A stretch of 64,000 bases of DNA, taken from contig NZ_MSZZ01000011.1 of assembly GCF_002093975.1 (NCBI RefSeq), positions 124,001 through 188,000 on the forward strand. The letters run 5' to 3'. The position numbers and the translations under genes are program-made. Shown piece by piece: positions 25,998 through 37,519 of this stretch. Source of the DNA: Thermoactinospora rubra (lineage in GTDB: Bacteria > Actinomycetota > Actinomycetes > Streptosporangiales > Streptosporangiaceae). How positions within the stretch are numbered: the stretch's first letter is position 1; every line of letters begins with the position of its first letter. The notes beneath the pieces were generated by a model that saw nothing but the letters and a program-made list of their open reading frames with translations, did not search any database and was not told where the DNA came from.

Positions 25998-26926
25998 GCG
26001 CTCACGTCCTCGCCTCGCTTCAGCAGCACGAAGTCCCGCAGGTCCGACCAGGCCTCGTCGGCCACCCCGATGCCGAGCTCGCCGCAGGCGCGGAAGGCGT
26101 CGAGAAACTCCGCGGTGCTGGGCGGGCGCAGGGCGCGCTGCCGGGCCTCGGTCCTGGCGACGCCGAGCTGGTGCGCGACGGCGGCGGCCAGCTCGGCGTC
26201 CCGCTTGGTCCATTTCCGTTCCACGATCGTGTGCTGCCTGGCGATCTCGACCAGCCCGTCCTCGTCCGGGGCGGTCAGCGCGACCACCACGCACCTGCGT
26301 AGGAACGCCTGGGGCAGCTCGCGCTCCTCGTTGGTGGTGATGACCACGAGCTGGGAGCCGGTCTTCCGCACCGTGAACCCGGTCTCGGCCACCGTGAACT
26401 CGTTCGAGCCGAGCGGCACGAGCAGCCCGTTCGGCACGTCGGGGTCGGCCTTGTCGATCTCGTCGATCAGCAGCACGGACCGCTTGGCGTGGCGGTCCCG
26501 GTTGACCTCCGCCATGGGCTCCACCGGCGGCCTGGTCGGCGTGAGGCCCTCGGGCATGCCGCGCCGCCTGGCCGAGTCCGGGTCGTAGGCCCACCACAGC
26601 ATGCCCGGCTCGACGTAGTCGGCGTCGCCGAGCAGCGTCTCGGCCTGGGCGTCGGCGAGCCTCCTGACGGTGTCGAAGGACCACAGCAGGTCGCGTGGCT
26701 GGGTCTTGGACGTGACCACGAGCTCGTAGTACCGCCAGCCGCGTTGCCTGGCGACGTAGGCGGCCAGTGAGGACTTGCCCGAGCCAGGCTCGCCGCGCAG
26801 CAGCAGCGGGCGGCCGGTCGCCAGCGCCACGCGAACGGCCAGCTCCACCCGGTCGGGCAGCACGTAGACCAGGCCGTCGCGCCGGTCGGCCACCCGGGAC
26901 GTCCCGCCGTCGAGCTCGCTGTTCAT
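25994..26926 (-). CDS. MoxR-family AAA+ ATPase
   Basis: 310 residues. Walker A GEPGSGKSS near residue 45, Walker B SVLLIDEIDKA near 150, sensor-1 VVITTNEERELP and an arginine-finger segment FLRRC are all in place, as in MoxR/CbxX-like AAA+ proteins that work with vWA partners. ATG 26926 has an AAGGGG site and begins 1 bp after the TIR gene stop. Its stop overlaps the vWA gene (GTGA). It is the expected motor or switch of the five-gene system. Confidence 0.9.
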   Translation of the reverse strand: MNSELDGGTSRVADRRDGLVYVLPDRVELAVRVALATGRPLLLRGEPGSGKSSLAAYVARQRGWRYYELVVTSKTQPRDLLWSFDTVRRLADAQAETLLGDADYVEPGMLWWAYDPDSARRRGMPEGLTPTRPPVEPMAEVNRDRHAKRSVLLIDEIDKADPDVPNGLLVPLGSNEFTVAETGFTVRKTGSQLVVITTNEERELPQAFLRRCVVVALTAPDEDGLVEIARQHTIVERKWTKRDAELAAAVAHQLGVARTEARQRALRPPSTAEFLDAFRACGELGIGVADEAWSDLRDFVLLKRGEDVSA

Positions 26927-26927
26927 C

Positions 26928-28187
26928 TCATTTCCCCTTAACCAGGGCGATCAGTTGGTTGACGTAGGTCCTGCCGAGGAACTCCGCGTCGCCTTCCAGG
27001 CCGGTGTCCACGCGCGCCGCGTCCGCCAGGCCCAGGGCCCGCACCGCCTGCTCGTCCGGCAGCCGGCGCCCGGTCAGCAGCACGACCACCACCCTGGGCG
27101 CGCGATCGTGCAGGTTCCTTACGGCCTGCGCCACCGCCTTCATCGGCGCCCTTCCCGGGTCGACGATGAGGAACAGGTGGCTGCCGATCTCGTCCCACGG
27201 GACGGTCTCCAGCGTCATCCCGTAGGCTGCCAGGTCACCGCCCAGCATGTCCTCGACGGCGCGCTCGTAGGCGGCGGTCAGCTCCGTCACGGGGTCCTCC
27301 CCCGCCACCGACGTGACCTGGACGAAGTCGTAGCCGGTCGCGGCCAGGCAGGTCGCCCGGTGCAGGTAGTCCACCGCGGTCTCCTGCTTGACCGCGTTGA
27401 GCAGGATGACCAGCCGGTGCGGCCGGCTCCTGCCGGGCAGGAGGCGGCGCGCCTGCGCGCCGTCCACCCAGACCGGGATGACCTCCTTGACCAGGTACCT
27501 GCGCGGGTCGCCGTAGGGGATGCGCGTGGTCAGCTTGGACAGGGCCTGAACCGTCCTGGGGCCCAGGTCGCCCGCGAGGAACTGGTGGGCGAGGAACATC
27601 CGGCCGCCCACCAGCCTGACCTGCTCCAGGTCCGGCTCGGGCACGCCCAGCGCGCGCGCCGAGTCCACCAGCGGGTCCTCGTCCTTGACCTCCCGCAGGT
27701 AGGTCTCGATGCGCTCGATCCACTCGCGCATCGGGTCGCAGCTCACGGCCGCGGTCGGCACCTCGGCGAAGCGGTCGGCGATGTGCCTGGCCAGCTCGGC
27801 CGGGTCGGGGCCGTCGACCCGGCTGAACTCCAGCGGCTTCAGCTCGCTGAAGCCCATGTCGACGTCCTTGCTGGTCAGGTCGCCGAGCAGCGCGGGCACG
27901 ATGTAGACGGGCGAGCCGAGGGCCTGGCGCCACAGCAGGATGTTGACCTCCCGCTGCACCCACGGGCTGGCCTCGACCGCCCGCCGGTTGAGCAACACGA
28001 CCGCCGCGTCGCACTCGCCGAGCCACTGGTAGATGCAGGCGGCCCAGCGCTCGCCGGCCCGCAGCCGCTCCCTGTCCACCAGGACGTCGTAGTTCTTGCG
28101 CTTCATGAGCTCGGTCAGCTCGTCCAGGACCGCCGCGGCGTAGGGGTCCTTGCTGGCGCTGTGGCTGATGAAGAGCTTCGGCTTCAA
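26928..28187 (-). CDS. TIR-domain protein
   Basis: 419 residues from a TTG start that overlaps the SLATT stop (TTGA). The N-terminal 150 or so residues form a TIR domain: KLFISHSASKD, a VLVDRERL strand, and SPWVQREVNILLW, whose Glu occupies the catalytic NADase position near residue 80. The rest has an alpha/beta pattern (RLVILLNAVKQ, HLFLIVDPG) that I cannot assign and that may be a sensor or regulatory module. An NAD-cleaving effector of the operon is a fair reading; the scaffold TIR class remains possible. Confidence 0.85.
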   Translation of the reverse strand: MKPKLFISHSASKDPYAAAVLDELTELMKRKNYDVLVDRERLRAGERWAACIYQWLGECDAAVVLLNRRAVEASPWVQREVNILLWRQALGSPVYIVPALLGDLTSKDVDMGFSELKPLEFSRVDGPDPAELARHIADRFAEVPTAAVSCDPMREWIERIETYLREVKDEDPLVDSARALGVPEPDLEQVRLVGGRMFLAHQFLAGDLGPRTVQALSKLTTRIPYGDPRRYLVKEVIPVWVDGAQARRLLPGRSRPHRLVILLNAVKQETAVDYLHRATCLAATGYDFVQVTSVAGEDPVTELTAAYERAVEDMLGGDLAAYGMTLETVPWDEIGSHLFLIVDPGRAPMKAVAQAVRNLHDRAPRVVVVLLTGRRLPDEQAVRALGLADAARVDTGLEGDAEFLGRTYVNQLIALVKGK

Positions 28188-29089
28188 GGGACGTCCTGTC
28201 CCTCCTGGCGCTCCTCGGCGCCGCTCAGCCGGGCCATCCAGGCGTCGTTCTGGATGGAGATGACCTGCTCGCAGTCCCTGACGAGGTCGTCTTCCGAGAC
28301 GGGAGTGGTCAGGTGCCGCACCCGCAGGTCCTCCAGCTCGTCGGCGGTCCTGGAGTACTCGATCTGCTGGAAGGCCAGGCGTTCGGCCGCGGCGTGCGCG
28401 AGGACCGCCCCGGACACCGTGGTGACCACGCCCACCCAGGCGGACAGTCCCCTGATCTCCAGCACGGCCGCCGCCGCGGCGAGCACGACGCCCACCGCGC
28501 CGAGCGTCACCTCCGCCAGCCGGACCACACGCAGGCGCTCGCGCATCTCGCGGGCCTTGGGGCGGTAGTAGCCGTCGATCTGGCCGCCCACGCGGTGCTC
28601 CAGGTAGGAGGGGACGTCGTGGACGGGCGGCGGCGGCCGGTCCGCCGGTTCGACGTCGGCCACGTGCTCCCGCAGGTCGCCGACCTTGTCCAGGAGCGCC
28701 TTGGCGCGGTCGAGGAGGAGCCGGTCGCGGTCCTCCCCGCGGAACGGCGCCACCCCCGCGAGGTAGGTGTAGGCGTCGGCCTTCAACGCCTCCGCCACCG
28801 AGCGGAGCCTGGTCTGGTCCCGTACGGCTGCCGCCGACGCGCCGCGGGCGGCCAGCGGCCCGAGCCCGACCGCCACCGCGGCGGCCAGCGCCATGGCCCG
28901 GCCCGCCCCGGAGCTCACAGCGCTGACCTGGGCGGCGGCCACGCTCAGCACGGCGGCCGCGACCCCCAGCGCCAGGGTGGCCAGCCTGCTGCGGCCGATG
29001 GCCGCCTTGGCCCGGTTGGCGGCCTGTGACCAGACGCTCTGCAACCGCCAGACCCGCTCGATCCCGCCTAACTCCTCGCCCGTTGTCAC
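28184..29089 (-). CDS. SLATT-type (DUF4231-like) membrane protein
   Basis: 301 residues. Two hydrophobic hairpins are seen, about residues 38-85 and 190-240. The stretch YLEHRVGGQIDGYYRPKA, followed by two TM helices and YSRTADELEDLR, is the pattern of SLATT/DUF4231 domains, predicted pore-forming effectors in nucleotide-activated and other conflict systems. GTG 29089 is the first codon of the operon. Its stop overlaps the TIR start. It probably sits in the cytoplasmic membrane and may permeabilise it when activated. Confidence 0.8.
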   Translation of the reverse strand: MTTGEELGGIERVWRLQSVWSQAANRAKAAIGRSRLATLALGVAAAVLSVAAAQVSAVSSGAGRAMALAAAVAVGLGPLAARGASAAAVRDQTRLRSVAEALKADAYTYLAGVAPFRGEDRDRLLLDRAKALLDKVGDLREHVADVEPADRPPPPVHDVPSYLEHRVGGQIDGYYRPKAREMRERLRVVRLAEVTLGAVGVVLAAAAAVLEIRGLSAWVGVVTTVSGAVLAHAAAERLAFQQIEYSRTADELEDLRVRHLTTPVSEDDLVRDCEQVISIQNDAWMARLSGAEERQEGQDVP

Positions 29090-29388
29090 GGTCCCATGGT
29101 GAGGGAACAGGCCGCGCCGCGCGAGCGGATCCAGCGAGGGAAACGCTGGGTAACCGGCCGGTTACGTCCACGTCTCGCGGGTATGACGGGCTCGAGACGA
29201 TATTGGGTTCCGGATACCCCGGGGCCTGATAGTGTTCGGCCCGTAAGCGCCGCGAACAACCGGGCGACACCCGGAACGGGCACGGAGATCGCAGGGATGA
29301 CGACTCCAGGCGGCGCGGTCACCACACAACTGAAACCGGTGCAACCGGTGACTTCGTCCTGCCCACATCTCCTTCTGTGAGCGTCCAC
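29090..29388. promoter_or_regulatory. Divergent promoter region, conflict operon / treS
   Basis: A 299-bp non-coding gap. It contains the 16-bp palindrome described separately and a possible treS promoter: TTGGGT at 29203-29208, 18-bp spacer, TGATAG at 29227-29232. No gene is visible. Confidence 0.45.
29150..29165. promoter_or_regulatory. Perfect 16-bp palindrome
   Basis: GTAACCGGCCGGTTAC is a perfect 8+8 palindrome 61 bp upstream of the SLATT start codon and about 38 bp upstream of a possible treS promoter. It looks like a dimeric repressor or activator site; the regulator is unknown. Confidence 0.55.
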
Positions 29389-31080
<1,692 letters not shown>

Positions 31081-31181
31081 GAGGTTTCCGCGGTCTCCGA
31101 GGTACGGCAGTGCGCCGTCGCGGTCAGCGTAGGAGCGACCGCGACCGGGAACATCCCTCTTCCCCGAGGCGAGGAGGATCC

Positions 31182-31268
31182 GTGATTCCTGGGTGTGGCA
31201 ACTGCCAGTGCGTCGACCTCATGCATGAGGGCACTCCGCCACGGTGGACCCAGCTCCACGTGGAGTAA
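31182..31268 (+). CDS. Cys-rich 28-residue small ORF
   Basis: A GTG-started ORF of 28 codons with a near-perfect GAGGAGGA ribosome site six bases upstream. The peptide begins VIPGCGNCQCVDL, with three Cys in five positions apart, and ends WTQLHVE. It is followed by a 10-bp-stem hairpin. The strong ribosome site and terminator-like structure argue for a real gene. I do not recognise it; metal binding is possible. Confidence 0.5.
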   Translation: MIPGCGNCQCVDLMHEGTPPRWTQLHVE

Positions 31269-31282
31269 CGCTCATGTCAGCG

Positions 31283-31317
31283 GGCTGGCCCCTCGAGATC
31301 TTCCTTGGGGGCCAGCC
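31283..31317 (+). terminator. Terminator-like hairpin
   Basis: Inverted repeat GGCTGGCCCC (31283-31292) and GGGGCCAGCC (31308-31317) with a 15-nt loop, just after the small ORF and before the convergent toxin remnant. There is no U-tract, as is common in actinomycetes. It could act in both directions. Confidence 0.6.
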
Positions 31318-31338
31318 GTTGGCCGTGCGGTTCGCGCC

Positions 31339-31781
31339 TCAGAAGTCCATCCCTTCGATCGGGTAGCGCACACGGGTGCGTCGTAGACCGTCACGCCCCA
31401 CGGCGAACACGAAGGGTTCAGTGACCCGGCGGGCAGCATGAACGATCTTGGCTTCGTTCAGGAGGAAGATCTCAGCCATCTCCGTACCCACGACGCCGGC
31501 ATTCGCCAGTGCGAAGATCCGGGCACCACTCATGTAGATCACCCGCGCCTCGAGAGGATTACGGGTTACAGCCAGGTCCTTACACAGCAGGATGTCCCCG
31601 CGTAAGGTCGCTTCTTCAATCCATCGAATGTCCTCGACGCGCTGGGATTCAGCTTCCCGTAGCGTTCGTCCATGGTTTCGACAAGCCACCCAGCAGCTCG
31701 CAGGGCACACGGCACAATGCGGGAACCAAGCCCCCGGTCGAGGAAGAACGTTAGTCCGGACTCCTTCGCCTCACCCGCCAT
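31339..31781 (-). pseudogene. PIN-like toxin (VapC45-type), frameshifted
   Basis: The N-terminal part reads from ATG 31781 (LTFFLDRGLGSRIVPCALRA, about 45 residues). The C-terminal part continues in another frame from about 31655 to 31339 (VEDIRWIEEATLRGDILLCK through EPFVFAVGR). Together they make one PIN-like protein of the family paired with DUF433 antitoxins. The total span (443 nt) is not a multiple of three, so one base is missing or two are extra near 31640-31670. The start has a GAGGAG site 9 bp after the antitoxin stop. It is either a decayed toxin or a sequencing error. Confidence 0.75.
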
Positions 31782-31790
31782 GGAGCTCCT

Positions 31791-32516
31791 CTAGGCCGCC
31801 TGGAGACGAAGGGCCTCGACCTCACTCAGATCGAGGTCGTAGTCCTCGGCGACATCTCGGCTGTCCTCTCCGGCGCCCAAGCGGCTCAACACGTCGGCAA
31901 CACGTATGCCCCGCCGTGTCAGCGTCGGCTGACCGCCGTTGATCCAGGGGTCGACGGTGACCTCCACCTGCTCATATCTAGGCAGATGGATACTTTTTAT
32001 CCATCCGTCCTGATAGGTGACCCGCCGAAGGTAGTTTCGGACGACAGGACGGAACACCTGCTGACCGCTGGTCACCACGACGAGCCCGTCCACTGCGTCT
32101 CGCTCCGCGGGATCGGTCGTCTGTTCCCTGAAATCCCACAGCACCTCGGCTCCGTCGGTCATCAGCCGCTCACTGGCCAATGCCTGCTCAAGGCCGATGT
32201 TCTCCTCCAGCCATCGGATCGCGGGCCGGATGCGCCGCATCGGGACTCCTGCGCTGCGGAATGCCGCCAGCATGTAGGCCTCGGCCAGCCCCACAAATGG
32301 CACGGTAGGTCCGCTCGCCCCGGCCGTCGTCACGAGGGGCTCGGCTGCCACGACCACGCCGTCCATCCGCTTGTAGGCATAGCCCACAGCCCAGTTGCGG
32401 AACGATTGCCTGGGCACCCCGATCAGATCGGCTGCCTCGGCCTTGGTGTAGAGCGGGGTGACATAGCGGAAATCGCTGATCAGGCCAGTCCCTGGTCCGC
32501 CCGTGCGCGCATGCAC
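31791..32516 (-). CDS. DUF433-type antitoxin (VapB45-like)
   Basis: 241 residues. The N-terminus has a MerR-like helix-turn-helix (LYTKAEAADLIGVPRQSFRN). The C-terminal 55 or so residues are a DUF433 domain (VTVDPWINGGQPTLTRRGI, then VADVLSRLGAGEDSRDVAED). GTG 32516 was chosen because the GGAGG site is 8 bases upstream; GTG 32525 abuts it. It is the first gene of the toxin-antitoxin pair, the partner of the frameshifted PIN-like gene just downstream, and likely an autorepressor. Confidence 0.85.
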   Translation of the reverse strand: MHARTGGPGTGLISDFRYVTPLYTKAEAADLIGVPRQSFRNWAVGYAYKRMDGVVVAAEPLVTTAGASGPTVPFVGLAEAYMLAAFRSAGVPMRRIRPAIRWLEENIGLEQALASERLMTDGAEVLWDFREQTTDPAERDAVDGLVVVTSGQQVFRPVVRNYLRRVTYQDGWIKSIHLPRYEQVEVTVDPWINGGQPTLTRRGIRVADVLSRLGAGEDSRDVAEDYDLDLSEVEALRLQAA

Positions 32517-32645
32517 GATCGCCACCTCCTCTGGTCATAGATTAGAGAATCCACCGATGAGGCGCATGTGATCTCTACGTGTCACCTCGTGAGTCTTCAA
32601 GTCACTGCACTCTGGGGCTGGCCACACTCGTGGAGGACCATGCCG

Positions 32646-34906
32646 TCAGCGGGCCGTCACCGGCACGCGGGCCGCCCGGCGGGCCGGGATGAGCGCGACC
32701 GCCAGGGCCGCCCCGACGGCCGCCAGCACCGCCAGCCCGAGCGTCACCGGCTGCGGCGCGCGGCCGATCCCGGCGCCGACGCCGCTCGCATGGCCCTGCA
32801 GGTCGATGAGACCCCTGACGAACAGGGCGCCCAGCGCGGTGCCCAGGAAGACGCCCAGGACCACGAGCAGTCCCGTCGCCGTCACCAGCGTCGCCGTCAC
32901 CTGGCGCGGCGTCAGCCCCATGGCCTTGAGCACCGCCAGGTCGGATGCGTGGTCGCGCAGCCCGAGGGCGCTCGCGGTGAGCAGGTTCGCCAGCCCGATG
33001 AGCGCCAGCACCGCGATCAGCGCCACGATGACCACGCGCAGGATGGTCAGCCGCTCGGCCGGGTTGACGACCCGCTGGACCTCCAGCCCCTCGCCCGAGG
33101 CCGCGAGCAGGCGCGCCCGCACCTCGTCGGGGTCGGCGCCCTCGCGCAGGTGGAGCGCGTAGAAGCCGGGCGGCACGCTGTCCTTGGCCGCCAGGCTGTC
33201 CAGTCCCAGCGACAGCACCTCGCCGTCCAGGTCGGGCTCCACCGCCCTGCCGACGATGCGTACGATGAGCGGCGAGCCGCCGACGGTGAGCCGTACCCGG
33301 TCGCCGATCCTGACGCCGAGCAGGTCCAGCAGGCCCTGGCCCGCCACGGCCTCGCCGGGCCGGGTGTACATGCGGCCCTCGGCGACCGGGAAGGGGTAGC
33401 GCTCGGTGGAGGTGCCGATGGCCCGCACCCGCACCGAGCGGGCCTCGCCGGGGGCGAGCGCGTTCACGGTGCTGCCCGGGTAGGCGTGCCGGACGTCGGG
33501 GTCGCGGGAGACGAAGAGCTCGGCCTCGGCGGGCGTCAGCTTGCCCTTTTTAACGATCAAACTCGCCGTTTGTCCCACTTGAGCGGGATTTTTCAGGAAA
33601 TTGTCGAGCGTCGCCCACACGCCCAGCCCGATCGTGATCATCATCATGGGAACGGCGAGGCCGAACACGGTCAGGAACGCCGGAAGCCTCCGGGTGAACG
33701 CATCACGTGTCCCCAGCACCAGCGCCGGCGGCAGCCGTACCAGCAAAGCCAGCCTCGCCAGCCGCGACAGGTGCCCCCGCGGCGGCGCGGCCGGGGCGGC
33801 GGGGATGGGCGGCGTGCGGCCGCCCCGCCAGGCGGGCAGGCCCACGGCGGCCAGCACCACCAGCGCGGTCCCCCCGGCGATGGCCACCACCGGCAGCGGC
33901 GCCAGCGACGTGGAGCCGAAGACCGCCATCGTGACGCCGAGCCCGCCGACGGTGCCCAGGCCGATGCCGAGCAGCCCCAGCGCCCCGTGCTCGACGATGA
34001 GCAGCAACGCGACCTGGCGCCGCGTGAAGCCGAGCGACTTCAGGGTGGCCAGGTCCCGCAGCTGGCCGAGCACCCGCCCGCCGGCCGCGTTGGCCAGCGC
34101 GAGCGCCGCCGCGACCAGGCCGACCACGCCGAAGAGCGCCAGCAGCGTGCCCAGGAGCCGGTTGTCCAGCTCCATCGCGGCCCGCACCTCGCGCCAGGTG
34201 TGGACGCGCTGCAGCTGCTCGTCCAGGGTGACGACGACGCGCTGCGCGACGACCTGGGTGGCGTCCTCGTCCTTCAGCCGCAGGCCGGTCACCCACTCGC
34301 TGCGGCCGAGGCTGGGCTCCACCTGGTCGAGCGTGACCGGCAGCACCCACACCAGGCCGGGCGTCCACTCCGGGTAGAAGCCCTGGTCGGCGGTGTCGGC
34401 GATGCCGCGCACGTACAGGACCCTGCGGGCGCCGCTCAGCGTGTTCATGGCCAGCGGCTCGCCGGGGCGCAGGCCGAGGGAGCGGGCGAAGGAGCGCTCG
34501 ACGACCACGCCGTCGGGCTGGGCCGTGCTCAGCCACTGGCCCTCCACGATCACGGGCCGGGAGACCTCGGGCGGCGTCGCGGGGACCGCCCGCAGCGCGG
34601 CCGGATCCTTCCTGCCCTCCTGCACCACCGTGACCGGCGCCGAGCGGTACGGCCCGGCCGCCCGTGCCACGCCGTCGAGCGCGAGAAGCCTGCCGAGCTC
34701 GGGCTGGTCACGGGTGTGGGCCCAGACGTGGGCGCCGTTGGTCTGGGCGAACAGGCCGCGCCACGGGTTGGTGCCCTCCTCCAGCAGGGTGGCCGCGGTG
34801 AGCAGGGCGGCGACGATCCCGGCGACCGCCAGCACGGTCAGCAGGGCCTGCCCCCTCCTGGCCCGCAGGTCGGCCCGGATCCACCGGCTGCCGGCACGGA
34901 CTGTGC

Positions 34907-34910
<4 letters not shown>
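32646..34910 (-). CDS. FtsX-like ABC transporter permease
   Basis: 754 residues. It has the MacB/FtsX two-repeat layout: an N-terminal TM helix (ALLTVLAVAGIVAALLTAAT), a large extracytoplasmic domain, three TM helices, then a second set with three more helices near the C-terminus. Both repeats carry the FtsX motif (ATLKSLGFTRRQV; AVLKAMGLTPRQV). ATG 34910 overlaps the ATPase stop. Together with the ATPase and PadR gene it forms an operon that probably exports an amphiphilic compound or senses envelope stress. A short AT-rich codon patch occurs at about 33545-33605. Confidence 0.9.
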
Positions 34911-35637
<727 letters not shown>

Positions 35638-35641
<4 letters not shown>

Positions 35642-36144
35642 AACAATTCCTCCTGGCAGCGCTGCAGCCAGTCGAGATCGGCCTGCAGGTGCAGCATGGC
35701 CCCCTCGATGAGCAGCAGCGCCACCCTGTTGGCCTGGTCGGTGCGCTCGGCCAGCTCGTTGAGCTCGCGCATCAGGCCCAGGTAGTGGCGCCGTTGCCGG
35801 TTGATGAGCGCCATGCGGTCGGCGATGCCGGTGAGCGGGGCCAGGATCAGCTTCATGTAGAACTCGTCGCGGACCCGCGGCCCCTCGGTGGGCTCCTCCA
35901 CCCACGTCGTCAGCGCCTCGCGGCCCCTGGCCGTCAGGTAGTACACCTTCTTGTTCGGCCGGTTGGACTGCTCCACGTCGACCGCCCTGACCAGGCCGTC
36001 CTGGGTGAGGCGGTTCAGCGTCACGTATATCTGGCCGATGTTCGGGGAGGGGTAGGCCGCCCCGAAGGTCTGCTCCAGGGCCTGCTTGAGCTCGTAGCCG
36101 TGGGCAGGTTCCTTGGCGAGAAGCGCGAGGAGGTGAAACCGCAC
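35638..36144 (-). CDS. PadR-family transcriptional regulator
   Basis: 168 residues. The winged-helix domain is LLALLAKEPAHGYELKQALE through VYYLTARGREAL, with the C-terminal helical dimerisation domain of PadR-s1 proteins (YLGLMRELNELAERT). GTG 36144 follows GGAGGTG. As first gene of the PadR-ATPase-permease operon it probably represses its own promoter; matching inverted half-sites lie directly upstream. Confidence 0.92.
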
Positions 36145-36157
36145 CCGTCACCTCCCT

Positions 36158-36222
36158 GTTATGCAGGCGTTACGCCACCCTCCGTTGACGGCCAGTTTAC
36201 GGCTGTGCATAACATGAATGCA
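36158..36222. promoter_or_regulatory. Repeated GTTATGCA/TGCATAAC operator half-sites with promoter
   Basis: GTTATGCA (36158-36165) and its exact reverse complement TGCATAAC (36206-36213) flank the divergent promoter region. TGCAT (36206-36210) also pairs with ATGCA (36218-36222) across 7 bp. A plus-strand promoter candidate overlaps: TTGACG (36185-36190), 17 bp, CATAAC (36208-36213). The sites are well placed for PadR control of its own operon and perhaps of the sugar-transport operon opposite. Confidence 0.6.
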
Positions 36223-36257
36223 TCTACCTAACACGTATGTAATACGGAGGTAACGCG

Positions 36258-37505
36258 GTGTTTCGCCTGCTCCCCGTGGCTCTCGCCCTGGTGGTGGCCG
36301 CGGGGTGCGCGGGGGCGGGCGAACAGGGCGGCGGCGCAGACGGCGACGGCACGGGCGGCGGGGGACGCGGGCCGATCACGTTCGCCACCGGGCGCGACAC
36401 CACGGCGTACCTGCAACCCCTGCTGGATCGCTGGAACCAGGCCCACCCGGCCGAGAAGGTGACGCTGCTCGAGCTGCCCGAGGCCGCGGACGAGCAACGG
36501 GCGCAGATGGTGGCCAACCTCCAAGCCAGGAGCGACCGCTACGACGTGCTCGGGCTCGACGTCGTGTGGACCGCGGAGTTCGCCGACAACGGCTGGATCA
36601 TCCCCCTGGAGCGCGGGGCCTTCCCGCTCGACAGGTTCCTGCCGCCCGTCGTCGAGACCGCGATCTACCAGGGCAAGCTCTGGGCGGTGCCGTACACCAG
36701 CAACGCCGGGCTGCTCTACTACCGCACCGACCTGGTCAAGCGGCCGCCCAGGTCATGGGCAGAACTTCGCCAACAGGCCCTAGAGATAACCAAGAAGCAC
36801 GATATCGGAGGCTATGCGGGGCAGTTCCTTGCCTATGAGGGTCTGACCGTCAACTTCTCCGAGGCCGTCCAGGCGGCCGGCGGGCAGATCCTCAATCCCG
36901 ACGGCACCCAGGTGACGCTCGAGCTCGACAAGGCCAAGACCGCGCTCGGGTACCTCACCCAGGGCCTGCGGGAGGGCTGGATCCCGAAGGAGTCGCTGAC
37001 GTACAAGGAAGAGGAGACGCGCCTGGCCTTCCAGCAGGGACGGCTGGCCTTCGCGCGCAACTGGCCGCACGCCTACGGCCCCGCGACGCTCCCCGCCTCC
37101 CAGGTGCGGGGCAGGTTCGCGGTGACCAGGCTGCCAGGGCCCAGCGTGCTGGGCGGCGTCAACCTCGCCATCAGCGCCTACTCGCGGCGCCAGCAGACCG
37201 CGCAGGAGTTCATCCACTACTTCACCGGCCTGGACAACCAGCGCCGCGTGCTGACCGAGGGCTCCTTCCCGCCCGTGTGGAGCGAGCTCTACGACGATCC
37301 CGACCTCATCAAGAGATTCCCCTATTTGCCCGTGCTCAAGGAGAGCATCCTCGCGGCCAAGCGACGCCCGGCGAACGCCAACTACAACCAGCTGAGCCTG
37401 GTGATCGCCAGCAACGTCGCGAAGGCCCTCGCCTCGCCGTACACCTCAGACGACGTAGCGGCATCCCTGACGGCGGAGCTCTCTGAGGTCTTGAAAACCC
37501 AGTGA
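36258..37505 (+). CDS. Sugar ABC transporter substrate-binding lipoprotein 1
   Basis: 415 residues. Lipoprotein signal LVVAAGC with Cys17 as lipidated residue, a Gly-rich tether, then a cluster-B extracellular sugar-binding fold (ITFATGRDTTAYLQPLLDRW; VVWTAEFADNGWI; PYTSNAGLLYYRTDLV). GTG 36258 has a GGAGG site. A second binding protein follows 14 bp downstream. The ligand is probably a glucoside such as trehalose or maltose, judged only from family resemblance. A patch at about 36770-36850 is AT-richer than the rest of the gene. Confidence 0.88.
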   Translation: MFRLLPVALALVVAAGCAGAGEQGGGADGDGTGGGGRGPITFATGRDTTAYLQPLLDRWNQAHPAEKVTLLELPEAADEQRAQMVANLQARSDRYDVLGLDVVWTAEFADNGWIIPLERGAFPLDRFLPPVVETAIYQGKLWAVPYTSNAGLLYYRTDLVKRPPRSWAELRQQALEITKKHDIGGYAGQFLAYEGLTVNFSEAVQAAGGQILNPDGTQVTLELDKAKTALGYLTQGLREGWIPKESLTYKEEETRLAFQQGRLAFARNWPHAYGPATLPASQVRGRFAVTRLPGPSVLGGVNLAISAYSRRQQTAQEFIHYFTGLDNQRRVLTEGSFPPVWSELYDDPDLIKRFPYLPVLKESILAAKRRPANANYNQLSLVIASNVAKALASPYTSDDVAASLTAELSEVLKTQ

Positions 37506-37519
37506 ACCAGTGAGGCACC

